This document shows positions 6,729-13,116 of a DNA stretch of 14,664 bases, one piece after another; positions within the stretch are counted from its first letter, which is position 1, and every line of letters starts with the position of its first letter. A model generated the notes under the pieces. The model was not told the DNA's origin and searched no databases. It saw only the letters and a program-made list of their open reading frames with translations. The DNA is taken from the NCBI GenBank assembly GCA_025351525.1, contig JANXVV010000157.1:1-14664 (forward strand), in the 5' to 3' direction. The stretch is from Humisphaera sp. Its GTDB lineage: Bacteria; Planctomycetota; Phycisphaerae; Tepidisphaerales; Tepidisphaeraceae. A program made the position numbers and the translations under genes.

Positions 6729-7625
6729 CTACTCCGGATAATTCATCCAGATCACTTCCGTGCGGTCCTCACCGGAATTGCCCATCTGCGATTTCACCGC
6801 GCGGGTGGATTTACGCCAACCTTCCAGAACCCGATCGTAGAGTTCCGACGGATAGCCGCTGATCATCACTTTGCCGCGCAACGGAAGGACCGCTTTCAGC
6901 AATTGCTCGTGGTCTTCCACCGTCATTTCGCACCCGTACACCGTGGCTTTCTGAAGGAATCGCGTTTCGGGCAGATAGGGGGGATCGCAGTAGAAAAAGG
7001 CGTCGGCGGCGTCGTATTTCGCGAGCAATTCCACTGCGGGCAAACTCTCCACGAGGACGGTTCTGAAGCGATCGGCGATCGCGGGCAGGGAATCGATCGC
7101 CGATAGATATTTCGACACCGACTCGGCCATGTGCCGCCGGGTGCGAACGCTGGTGGCCCAGAAGCACGCGGTCAATTTGGTCATTCCGGCCCCGCCGAAT
7201 GCCTGACGGGCACGGACGAAAAACCACCAGGCGCGTTCGACCGGTTCCGTCGGTTCATCCGTCACCGTGAGTTGCACGAACTCGCCGCGACTGTAAGGCG
7301 TGAGGGTGGCCAGTCGAACGAGTTCATCGAACGAGGGCCGGTCTCGGAGCACGCGGAAGAAGTTTGCGAGGCGTGCGTCCAGATCGTTGTAGACTTCGAC
7401 ATCGCTGCGGCGTTTGCTCAGCAGCACGTTGGCCGCGCCGCCGAACGGCTCGATAAAAACGCGATGTTCGGGGAAGTGCTGCAACAGCCATGATGCGTGG
7501 GAAGCTTTACCGCCGTACCAGGCGAAGGGCGCGCGTAGTCCCTGCTCTGCCTCAAACGAAGTTGCCGCGGGTGCTGACTTGAAAAGGGAGTGGGTTGCGA
7601 GTTCGGAATCGGGTGATTGAGTCAT
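6729..7625 (-). CDS. N6-adenine DNA methyltransferase, Dam/D12 class
   Basis: A protein of 298 residues with the D12-class order of motifs. Motif X is WYGGK (36-40), motif I FIEPFGGAANVL (58-69), and YNDLD follows as the acidic cofactor contact. The catalytic motif IV is DPPY (about 214-217, in FFYCDPPYLPETRF). It ends with the usual GKVMISGYPSELYD and TEVIWMNYPE. It transfers a methyl group from S-adenosylmethionine to adenine N6 in a short DNA site. No cognate nuclease is adjacent, so it looks like an orphan (regulatory or phage-derived) methyltransferase. I chose ATG 7625 over the GTG at 7643; neither has a clear ribosome-binding site. It diverges from the lipoprotein gene across a 92-bp gap. 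The recognition site cannot be read from the sequence. Confidence 0.92.
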   Translation of the reverse strand: MTQSPDSELATHSLFKSAPAATSFEAEQGLRAPFAWYGGKASHASWLLQHFPEHRVFIEPFGGAANVLLSKRRSDVEVYNDLDARLANFFRVLRDRPSFDELVRLATLTPYSRGEFVQLTVTDEPTEPVERAWWFFVRARQAFGGAGMTKLTACFWATSVRTRRHMAESVSKYLSAIDSLPAIADRFRTVLVESLPAVELLAKYDAADAFFYCDPPYLPETRFLQKATVYGCEMTVEDHEQLLKAVLPLRGKVMISGYPSELYDRVLEGWRKSTRAVKSQMGNSGEDRTEVIWMNYPE

Positions 7626-7681
7626 CGCCGGAGAGTATCGCACACGATGAAACGCATCGCCAGCAGATTATTTCGCTTTGT

Positions 7682-7710
7682 TTGACACCTTCATTGCACC
7701 GCCTTACCTT
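7682..7710 (+). promoter_or_regulatory. Possible promoter for the lipoprotein gene
   Basis: TTGACA at 7682-7687 is a perfect -35 hexamer. Seventeen bases later TACCTT (7705-7710) matches only half of the -10 consensus. Transcription would start almost at the ATG, giving a near-leaderless message. It is weakly supported. Confidence 0.25.
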
Positions 7711-7717
7711 CCCCGTC

Positions 7718-8266
7718 ATGCGCTGGTTTGCCCCCTGCCTGCTCCTGCTCTGCCTCACCGGTTGCGCCTCCAAACCCATCGAGCGAGACAACGCCGAAGT
7801 GGCGATGTTCGGCCCGACGCGAATGCGCCTCCATCCGATTTTCACCCAGGTCAAAGATTGGAACGGCTCCGGGCATCCGGATGGGGTGGAGGCGGAGGTG
7901 GAGTTTCAGGATCAGTTTGACGACCCCACCAAAGCCGCAGGGCGGGTGATGTTCGAGCTGTTCAGTTATCGCCAGGGCTACCCCGACCCGCGCGGCGAGC
8001 GGATCGTCAACCCGTGGGTCGGTTCATTGCTCACCCTGCAACAGCAGCAGGAACATTGGAACCGCACCAGCCGCACCTATAGCTTTCAACTGGCGATGCC
8101 GGCGATCACCACGCGGCGGACGTATGTGCTGACCGCCATGTTCGAGCAGAACGATGGGCGGCGATTTTTCAGCCGGGTCATTCTCAAGGGGCTTGAGGAT
8201 GAACCCAAGGGGAGCCCGGCATTGCCGGTGTTGCCGGAACCGACTTCGCGACCGGTAGTGCCGTGA
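7718..8266 (+). CDS. Lipoprotein of unknown function
   Basis: A protein of 182 residues with a lipoprotein signal: MRWFAPCLLLLCLTGC, lipobox LTGC with Cys16 as the lipidation site. The mature part is soluble. It has EVEFQDQFDDPTKAAGRVMFELFSY, then SRTYSFQLAMPAITTRRTYVLTAMFEQNDGRRF, and a Pro-rich end. Strand-like segments of this kind suggest a beta-sandwich, but no named family is recognised. The frame is open upstream to 7595, but the signal peptide fixes the ATG at 7718. It is divergent from the adenine methyltransferase gene and 74 bp ahead of the GHMP kinase on the same strand, so it may share a transcript with that gene. Confidence 0.8.
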   Translation: MRWFAPCLLLLCLTGCASKPIERDNAEVAMFGPTRMRLHPIFTQVKDWNGSGHPDGVEAEVEFQDQFDDPTKAAGRVMFELFSYRQGYPDPRGERIVNPWVGSLLTLQQQQEHWNRTSRTYSFQLAMPAITTRRTYVLTAMFEQNDGRRFFSRVILKGLEDEPKGSPALPVLPEPTSRPVVP

Positions 8267-8340
8267 GATTTGGGGATTCAGAGACTTTCAACATGACTGC
8301 TTGCGGGGATTTAAGAGGGCGGGATATAGAATGAAGCGCG

Positions 8341-9960
8341 ATGCTATTTGATCTGGATCCCGTGCCGATTCTCCTCCAGCGTGTGCGCTTGGAGTTGGCG
8401 GACAGTTTTCGCGCGGATCGGCCGATCCGTTTCAGCCGGGCGCCGGGGCGGCTGGATGTCATGGGGGGAATTGCCGAGTACACCGGTTCATTGGTCTGCC
8501 AGATGACGCTCGATTGCGCTGCCGGCGTCGCGTTGCAGGAGCGGGGGGATCGGGAATTGCAGGTGTTTTCGTTTGATCTGCTGGATGAGCACAAGCCGTT
8601 CACGCTGCGGGTGCCCCTGGATTCGCTGGCCCGACATTCGGCGGAGACGTTGCGGAAAGAGTTCGCGGAACCGGGCCGTCTGTGGGCGGGTGATTTGGCC
8701 GGGTGTCTCCACATTTTGCACGAGCGGGGATTCGTCGATCTGTTAAACCCAAAAGTCCACGGCTTGAATCTCGCGCTGCTCAGCACGGTGCCGCAGGGGG
8801 CGGGCGTCGGTTCGTCGGCGGCGATTCAAGTGGCGACGATGATGAACCTCGTCGATCACTTTGGCGTGCGAGATCGGATCGATCCGTTGACACTGGCGGG
8901 GATGTGCCGGTCGGTGGAGAATCGGATTGTCGGTGTGCCGTGCGGCATTGCGGATCGAGCCAGCAGTGTCTTGGGGAAATCCGGTTTGCTGTCGCGGCTA
9001 GTGTGCCAGCCGTGCGAAATGCAGTCACCGCTTGGGTTGCCGGAAGGAATGCGCTTGCTGGGGATCGATTCCGGCGTGCGGTCGGGCGGGGGTGTGATGC
9101 TAAATAACAGTGCCACGATAATTTCGACGTCTGGAGTGGGTGCCACAGGTCGCGGTACTCCGAGACCTGTGCCTGCTCGACGGCTGGAAGACACAGGTCT
9201 CGGAGTACCGCGACCTCTGGCACCCCTCGCCGCTGAAAACCGGGACGTTATTTACGTCCCATTTCCAAATGACAGAACGCGCTGCGCCGCGTTCATGGGG
9301 CATAAAATCATCCTCGAAAAGATGCGCGAAATCGGTCGGGCGGGGAACCGGATTCTCGAGCGCGATCCGATGGACGGGTATCTCGCCAATCTCACGCCGG
9401 ACGACTACAAAAAATTCTTTCGACCCTCTCTTCCCGAGTCGCTGAAAGGCGGAGAATTTCTCATGCGCTACGGCGGCACGATCGATCGGGCGGCGACGGT
9501 TTCCCCTGATTTTCACTACGCCGTTCGCTCCGCGGTGGATCATCATGTGTTGGAGGCGATGCGGGTGAAACACTTCGCGGAGTTTTTGGAGCAGGCGGCG
9601 ACGTTGCCGCAGGATTCGCATAAGCGCGGTTCGCTGCTCGATAAAGCCGGGCATCTGATGTACGCCTCGCATCTTTCGTATACGAATGATGCGTTGCTCG
9701 GCACGCCCGAGTGCGATCTGCTCGTGAAGATGGTTCGGGAGCGCGAGCGGTCGGGTTTTTATGGCGCGAAAATCACCGGTCAGGGCGGCGGGGGAACGGT
9801 GGTGGTGCTGGCGGAAATATCGGACGCTGCCGATCAGGCCGTTGCGGAAATACTAGAGACGTATGAACGGCAGACGGGGGAAAAACCGCAGGTGTTTCCG
9901 CACTCCGGGCCGGGGGCGTTGGAAGTAGGAACGCGGCTGCTGACATCAGCGGGGGAGTGA
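8341..9960 (+). CDS. GHMP-family sugar kinase (galactokinase / L-arabinokinase-like) with a repeat-derived insertion
   Basis: A protein of 539 residues. GHMP motif 1 is RAPGRLDVMGGIAEYTGS (33-50), the ATP loop is GAGVGSSAA (about 152-161) and motif 3 is KITGQGGGG (about 477-485). GRLDVMGGIA...YTGSLV recalls the kinase half of plant L-arabinokinase more than bacterial GalK, where GRVNLIGEHTDY is usual. The likely reaction is ATP-dependent phosphorylation of a sugar at C1; the sugar is not determined. After GIDSGVRS (about residue 248) relatives go almost directly to a sequence like RCAAFMGH. Here about 55 extra residues intervene, largely from the palindrome at 9138-9225. The downstream frame is intact, so it is probably still a protein, but its activity is uncertain. 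A LacI-type regulator follows on the same strand, consistent with sugar control. Confidence 0.85.
   Translation: MLFDLDPVPILLQRVRLELADSFRADRPIRFSRAPGRLDVMGGIAEYTGSLVCQMTLDCAAGVALQERGDRELQVFSFDLLDEHKPFTLRVPLDSLARHSAETLRKEFAEPGRLWAGDLAGCLHILHERGFVDLLNPKVHGLNLALLSTVPQGAGVGSSAAIQVATMMNLVDHFGVRDRIDPLTLAGMCRSVENRIVGVPCGIADRASSVLGKSGLLSRLVCQPCEMQSPLGLPEGMRLLGIDSGVRSGGGVMLNNSATIISTSGVGATGRGTPRPVPARRLEDTGLGVPRPLAPLAAENRDVIYVPFPNDRTRCAAFMGHKIILEKMREIGRAGNRILERDPMDGYLANLTPDDYKKFFRPSLPESLKGGEFLMRYGGTIDRAATVSPDFHYAVRSAVDHHVLEAMRVKHFAEFLEQAATLPQDSHKRGSLLDKAGHLMYASHLSYTNDALLGTPECDLLVKMVRERERSGFYGAKITGQGGGGTVVVLAEISDAADQAVAEILETYERQTGEKPQVFPHSGPGALEVGTRLLTSAGE
9138..9225. repeat. Palindromic element inside the GHMP kinase gene
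   Basis: The arms at 9138-9171 and 9192-9225 are 34-base inverted repeats that differ at one pair, around a 20-base loop. In the kinase frame the left arm gives TGRGTPRPVP and the right arm TGLGVPRPLAP, so the protein carries a near-duplicate peptide (about residues 266-295). Just downstream GGGACGT and ACGTCCC (9242-9260) form a second small hairpin that may belong to the same insertion. Confidence 0.88.
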
Positions 9961-10057
9961 TGCGCGATCGGTTTATTTCGCACCCACCGGTTAGCCGCGA
10001 CGCGCAGCGGAGCGCTTTCTTAAGAGCATGTTCAGGAGCACGGCTGGGCTTGCCGTA

Positions 10058-10120
10058 GCATGGGCTACCAACCCATGATTTTCTTTTTTTAACACAAAAA
10101 CATGGGCTGGTAGCCCATGC
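10058..10120. repeat. REP-like doublet upstream of the LacI-type gene
   Basis: GCATGGGCTACCAACCCATG (10058-10077) and CATGGGCTGGTAGCCCATGC (10101-10120) are inverted copies that differ at one base. Each is itself a small hairpin (CATGGG with CCCATG). They are separated by a T-rich and A-rich loop with stop codons. The structure is that of a REP doublet. The rest of the 9961-10277 gap is AT-rich near 10150-10200 and probably carries the regulator's promoter; no operator is clear. Confidence 0.82.
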
Positions 10121-10277
10121 CGCCTCATTCAAATTTTTTGCCATTATCCCTATCGCCCTTTCAGCAATTTGTGATATACATATATTTGCGTTGACCGACT
10201 GCGAATTCGGAGCGGGCTGAGTAAGCATTTTTACGAAGAGTCCGAATTTCGCATTTAACAGATGATTGGGGAAATTT

Positions 10278-11354
10278 GTGGCCGTGACTATTAAGCAGAT
10301 TGCGCAGCACGCGGGGTTGTCTGTTCCAACGGTGAGTCGAATCCTCAACAATGACGCCGAGCTTTTCCGCGTCGAGACCCGCGAGAAAGTGCTGAAGGCG
10401 GCGCTGGATCTCGGCTATCGCCCGAACTCCTATCGAATGGCGCTGCGCACCAAGAAGTTCAACGCGATCGGGCTGCTTTTTCCGGCGGATGCGTCGGAAT
10501 CGCTGCTTTCCTGTCATACGCAATGCGCGTTGCTTCAGGAACTGCAAAGGCGGAATCAACATCTCGTCGCGGGTCAGGCGGGAACCCGGCATGTGGATGC
10601 GAACAGCAACGGGGACGGGGATGAAGTCGCTAAATTTCCGAAGATGCTTCGCGAGTGGTCCGTGGACGGGCTGTTGATCGATTCACTGGCCGCCGCCCCC
10701 CAAAGGTTGCAGGAGTGGATTGCGCGGACGCGGATTCCCGCGATATGGCTCGATGTCAAACGCCCGGTCGATTGCGTGTACGCCGACGAGTTCAACGGCG
10801 TGAAAGAGGGAACGGAGCGCCTTCTGAAATTGGGTCATCGGCGGATCATGTACCTGGATTGCGTTCATCGCGACCCGTGCGGGCATCGTCAAGCCGGCTA
10901 TTCCACCGCGATGAAAAGCGCCGGACTGTCGCCGCATGTGTTCGTCCCCGAGGACGTTGAAAGATCGCGGCTGGCGGATCATTTCTCGGAATGGCTTCGC
11001 GGCCAACGCGGACCGAATTTCCCGACGGCGATCTTCTGCGATGATTCTGAACTGGCTTTGCCTTTGTACATCGCGGCGATTCGCGGCGGGATCTCGGTGC
11101 CGAAAGATCTGTCGATCCTGACCATCCACGATGAAATCTGCGTGGGGTTGGGACTGGCACTCAGCACGATGCGGTTGCCGTCCGCCGAAATGGCCGTGCA
11201 GGGGTTGGCGGCGTTGGACGAGAAGATCGCCAATCCACTGGCCGATGTGCCTCCGAGAGCCTTGCAATTGGTGTATGAGGAAGGCACGTCGGTGGGGCCG
11301 CTCACGTCCCCAGCACCCAATCATCCACCCGTTCGCAAAGCAAGTGGATCATGA
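10278..11354 (+). CDS. LacI-family transcriptional regulator
   Basis: A protein of 358 residues with an N-terminal LacI-type helix-turn-helix, TIKQIAQHAGLSVPTVSRILNN, then the hinge region GYRPNSYRMALRTKK. The rest is a periplasmic-binding-protein fold: AIGLLFPAD, VDGLLIDS, GTERLLKLGHRRIMYLD, TAIFCDDSELALPLYIAAIRGGISVPKDLSIL. This domain binds a sugar-type effector that releases DNA. GTG at 10278 is preferred because GGGGA lies five bases upstream; TTG at 10266 and GTG at 10284 are alternatives. It follows the GHMP kinase on the same strand with a ~317-bp gap holding a REP doublet. Its 3' end overlaps the convergent SIS isomerase gene by 53 bp. It probably controls one or both neighbours. The effector is unknown. 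Confidence 0.92.
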   Translation: MAVTIKQIAQHAGLSVPTVSRILNNDAELFRVETREKVLKAALDLGYRPNSYRMALRTKKFNAIGLLFPADASESLLSCHTQCALLQELQRRNQHLVAGQAGTRHVDANSNGDGDEVAKFPKMLREWSVDGLLIDSLAAAPQRLQEWIARTRIPAIWLDVKRPVDCVYADEFNGVKEGTERLLKLGHRRIMYLDCVHRDPCGHRQAGYSTAMKSAGLSPHVFVPEDVERSRLADHFSEWLRGQRGPNFPTAIFCDDSELALPLYIAAIRGGISVPKDLSILTIHDEICVGLGLALSTMRLPSAEMAVQGLAALDEKIANPLADVPPRALQLVYEEGTSVGPLTSPAPNHPPVRKASGS

Positions 11355-11880
11355 AGATGTGCATTTCCTGAATGCGCGCCGTGGTGAGTGACGGCACGTT
11401 GAGCAGATGATCCGCCATCCCCGCGAGTTTGCCGCCGGTGGATCCCGTCAACGCGACGGTGACCGCCCCGAGGTTTCGCGCGGTCTGCATGGCCCGCACC
11501 ACGTTTTCGCTGTTGCCGGACGTGCTGATGCCGACGACGATATCGCCGCGCCGCACCAGACCCTCGGCTTGGCGGGCGAAGACGTTGTCCCAACCGTAAT
11601 CGTTGCTGATGCAGGTGAGGCCCGTCGGATCGGCCACGAAAGATCCCGCCGGCAGAGGACGGCGGTCGCGACGGAAGCGGCCCAGCAATTCCTCGGCGAA
11701 GTGCAGCGCATCCGCCGCGCTGCCCCCGTTTCCCATGGTGTAGAGCCGATTTCCCGCCGCAAAGGATTCGCAGATGGCCCGCGCGACCTTTTCGACTTTG
11801 GGCAATAACACGTCCATGCCGCGAACGACGGTGGCATGTTCTTCGAGTTGGAGTTGGAGGCGGTTCAAGGCGTCGGACAT
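11302..11880 (-). CDS. SIS-domain phosphosugar isomerase (GmhA-like sedoheptulose 7-phosphate isomerase)
   Basis: A protein of 192 residues with a single SIS domain. GNGGSAADALHFAEEL (50-65) carries the phosphate loop and the Glu that GmhA uses in isomerisation. GISTSGNSENV (about 117-127) is the second sugar-phosphate loop. ARIQEMHIFMIHLLCE near the C-terminus holds the conserved Glu and His. GmhA converts sedoheptulose 7-phosphate to heptose 7-phosphate for lipopolysaccharide or S-layer glycans; DiaA relatives bind DnaA instead. The full set of active-site residues favours the isomerase. The start is ATG 11880, with GAGGAA just upstream. A frame open to 12000 would read through the palindrome at 11902-11954, and that extension does not look like protein. 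It converges on the LacI-type gene with a 53-bp overlap. Confidence 0.88.
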   Translation of the reverse strand: MSDALNRLQLQLEEHATVVRGMDVLLPKVEKVARAICESFAAGNRLYTMGNGGSAADALHFAEELLGRFRRDRRPLPAGSFVADPTGLTCISNDYGWDNVFARQAEGLVRRGDIVVGISTSGNSENVVRAMQTARNLGAVTVALTGSTGGKLAGMADHLLNVPSLTTARIQEMHIFMIHLLCERVDDWVLGT

Positions 11881-11901
11881 GAAATTCCTCGAACGAGTTT
11901 T

Positions 11902-11954
11902 GGAGGGCGGTCGTCCTCGACCGCCGCGCCGGCGGCAGGGGACTGCCGCCCTCC
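11902..11954. repeat. GC-rich palindromic element upstream of the SIS isomerase
   Basis: GGAGGGCGG (11902-11910) and CCGCCCTCC (11946-11954) are perfect outer arms. Imperfect pairing of GTCGTCCTCGACC with GGGGACTGC runs inward. It lies 21 bases upstream of the isomerase ATG, so it would form a stable hairpin in that gene's 5' leader and might damp translation or act as an attenuator (inference). Confidence 0.7.
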
Positions 11955-12156
11955 AGTCGTTATATGTCGCGAAAAGATGCGTTGAGACATCACGCGTCAC
12001 AGACCGATTCCGATCCCATCCTACTCACGGGCGATGCTTTCGCCACGTCCCAGAATCGATAGCGCCGTTTCTGCGCCTTTACGCGGGTTGCCGGGCGGTA
12101 TAAAAGGTCTGATTAGGATAGATCGACCGCATGGCTTGCACGCCTTGAAAAATGGA

Positions 12157-12185
12157 TTGGACGAATTTGCCCGCCGGGGTATGTT
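12157..12185 (+). promoter_or_regulatory. Possible promoter for the 3D-domain protein gene
   Basis: TTGGAC at 12157-12162 and TATGTT at 12180-12185 are spaced by 17 bases, about 63 bases ahead of the GTG start. Both hexamers are weak matches to the consensus, so support is limited. The gap 11955-12247 otherwise shows only an 11-base inverted repeat at 12094-12104 and 12203-12213. Confidence 0.25.
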
Positions 12186-12247
12186 CACTTGGTCAACGAA
12201 GTTTATACCGCCGTGAAACGGCATCGAGCGTCAAGGAGGGTGCTCAA

Positions 12248-12949
12248 GTGACTGACGAACCGAAACAAAACATCGCTCCGTCGAAATGGCTTCGAGCGCT
12301 GGCCGCCTGTGTCGCCGCAGTGATTTCGCTGAGCTTTGCCGAGGCCACGCAGACCGCGGGTCGGAACACGCTGCCGGAGATCGCGAAACAAGCCGCGACC
12401 GGGCAGACGACTCTGCGGGCGACTCGATGGCGAAAAGAATTTCCGTCCCCTGTGAAAGGTCGTGATCGACAGCCGGATTTCTCTCCGGAACTGTTGTACG
12501 ACCTGATGAGTGAAGCCTACGAACCGACGCGGCCCAAGGTGACTCCTGGGGCCGCGTCAGTCGTTGCGCCACCGCCCACCCCCTTCCTACGCGGCCTCTA
12601 CACCGGTGCGGCCAAAATCCTCGCCCAGTCGAATGGAAAGTCCCGAATCGTATGGTTGGAAGTGACCGCCTATTGCCCATGCCCCAAATGCTGCGGCCCC
12701 GATGCCGTCGGCATTACCGCCAGTGGAAAGCCGGTGACTTATAACGGCGGAATTTTCGTCGCCGCCGACCCGGAGTTATTTCCGTTCGGAGCCAAACTGC
12801 GCGTGCCCGGGTATCACGATCATCAAGTGGTTGAAGTGATCGACCGGGGCGGGGCCATCAGGGGGGCGAAGGTGGATGTCTACTTTCCCACGCATGAAAA
12901 AGCCGAGGCGTGGGGGAGACAGTGGGTGCCGGTGACGGTGGAGAAGTAG
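12248..12949 (+). CDS. 3D-domain (Asp-Asp-Asp) secreted or envelope protein
   Basis: A protein of 233 residues. A membrane segment or signal anchor (KWLRALAACVAAVISLSFAEA, about 13-33) precedes a variable, Pro-rich linker. The C-terminal 3D domain begins near residue 138 with VTAYCPCPKCCG and continues GITASGKPVTYNGGIFVAADPELFPFGAKLRVPGY. It ends VEVIDRGGAIRGAKVDVYFPTHEKAEAWG, which contains the three characteristic Asp residues. This double-psi barrel is shared with MltA-type lytic transglycosylases and Rpf/YocH-like wall proteins, so a role in wall or envelope remodelling is likely. The start is GTG at 12248, supported by AAGGAGG at 12234-12240, seven bases upstream. The frame is open further upstream but without comparable support. 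It converges on mlaD across one palindromic repeat. Confidence 0.9.
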   Translation: MTDEPKQNIAPSKWLRALAACVAAVISLSFAEATQTAGRNTLPEIAKQAATGQTTLRATRWRKEFPSPVKGRDRQPDFSPELLYDLMSEAYEPTRPKVTPGAASVVAPPPTPFLRGLYTGAAKILAQSNGKSRIVWLEVTAYCPCPKCCGPDAVGITASGKPVTYNGGIFVAADPELFPFGAKLRVPGYHDHQVVEVIDRGGAIRGAKVDVYFPTHEKAEAWGRQWVPVTVEK

Positions 12950-12958
12950 GAATGAGCT

Positions 12959-13114
12959 TCCGGTCCCCTCCCCCCGGTACTCCGGGGGGAGGGTTAGGGT
13001 GAGGGGTCTTGCATTTGCTTCCGCCGAGTCGAGGAGTGATACGCCTTCTCGACTCGAAGAAAAAACCCCTCACCCTAACCCTCCCCCCTTGAGTACAAGG
13101 GGGGAGGGGACGGA
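12959..13114. repeat. 157-bp-class palindromic repeat, copy 2
   Basis: The outer arms are TCCGGTCCCC (12959-12968) and GGGGACGGA near 13107-13114. CCCCCCGGTACTCCGGGGGG follows the left arm, then GGGTTAGGGTGAGGGG, with the counterpart CCCCTCACCCTAACCCTCC on the right. The centre has GAGTCGAG (13026-13033) facing CTCGACTC (13049-13056). It is the same element and orientation as the copy at 2049-2205. It fills the whole space between two convergent stop codons (12949 and 13117), where it could end transcription in both directions (inference). Confidence 0.87.
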
Positions 13115-13116
13115 AG

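Noticed and set aside
11881..12000. N-terminal extension of the SIS isomerase
   Set aside because: It would translate a palindromic element, and the inner ATG has a good ribosome-binding site.
12021..12224. Minus-strand open frame of 67 codons ahead of the 3D-domain gene
   Set aside because: It has no ribosome-binding site, no recognisable motif and runs through the promoter and leader of the opposite gene.
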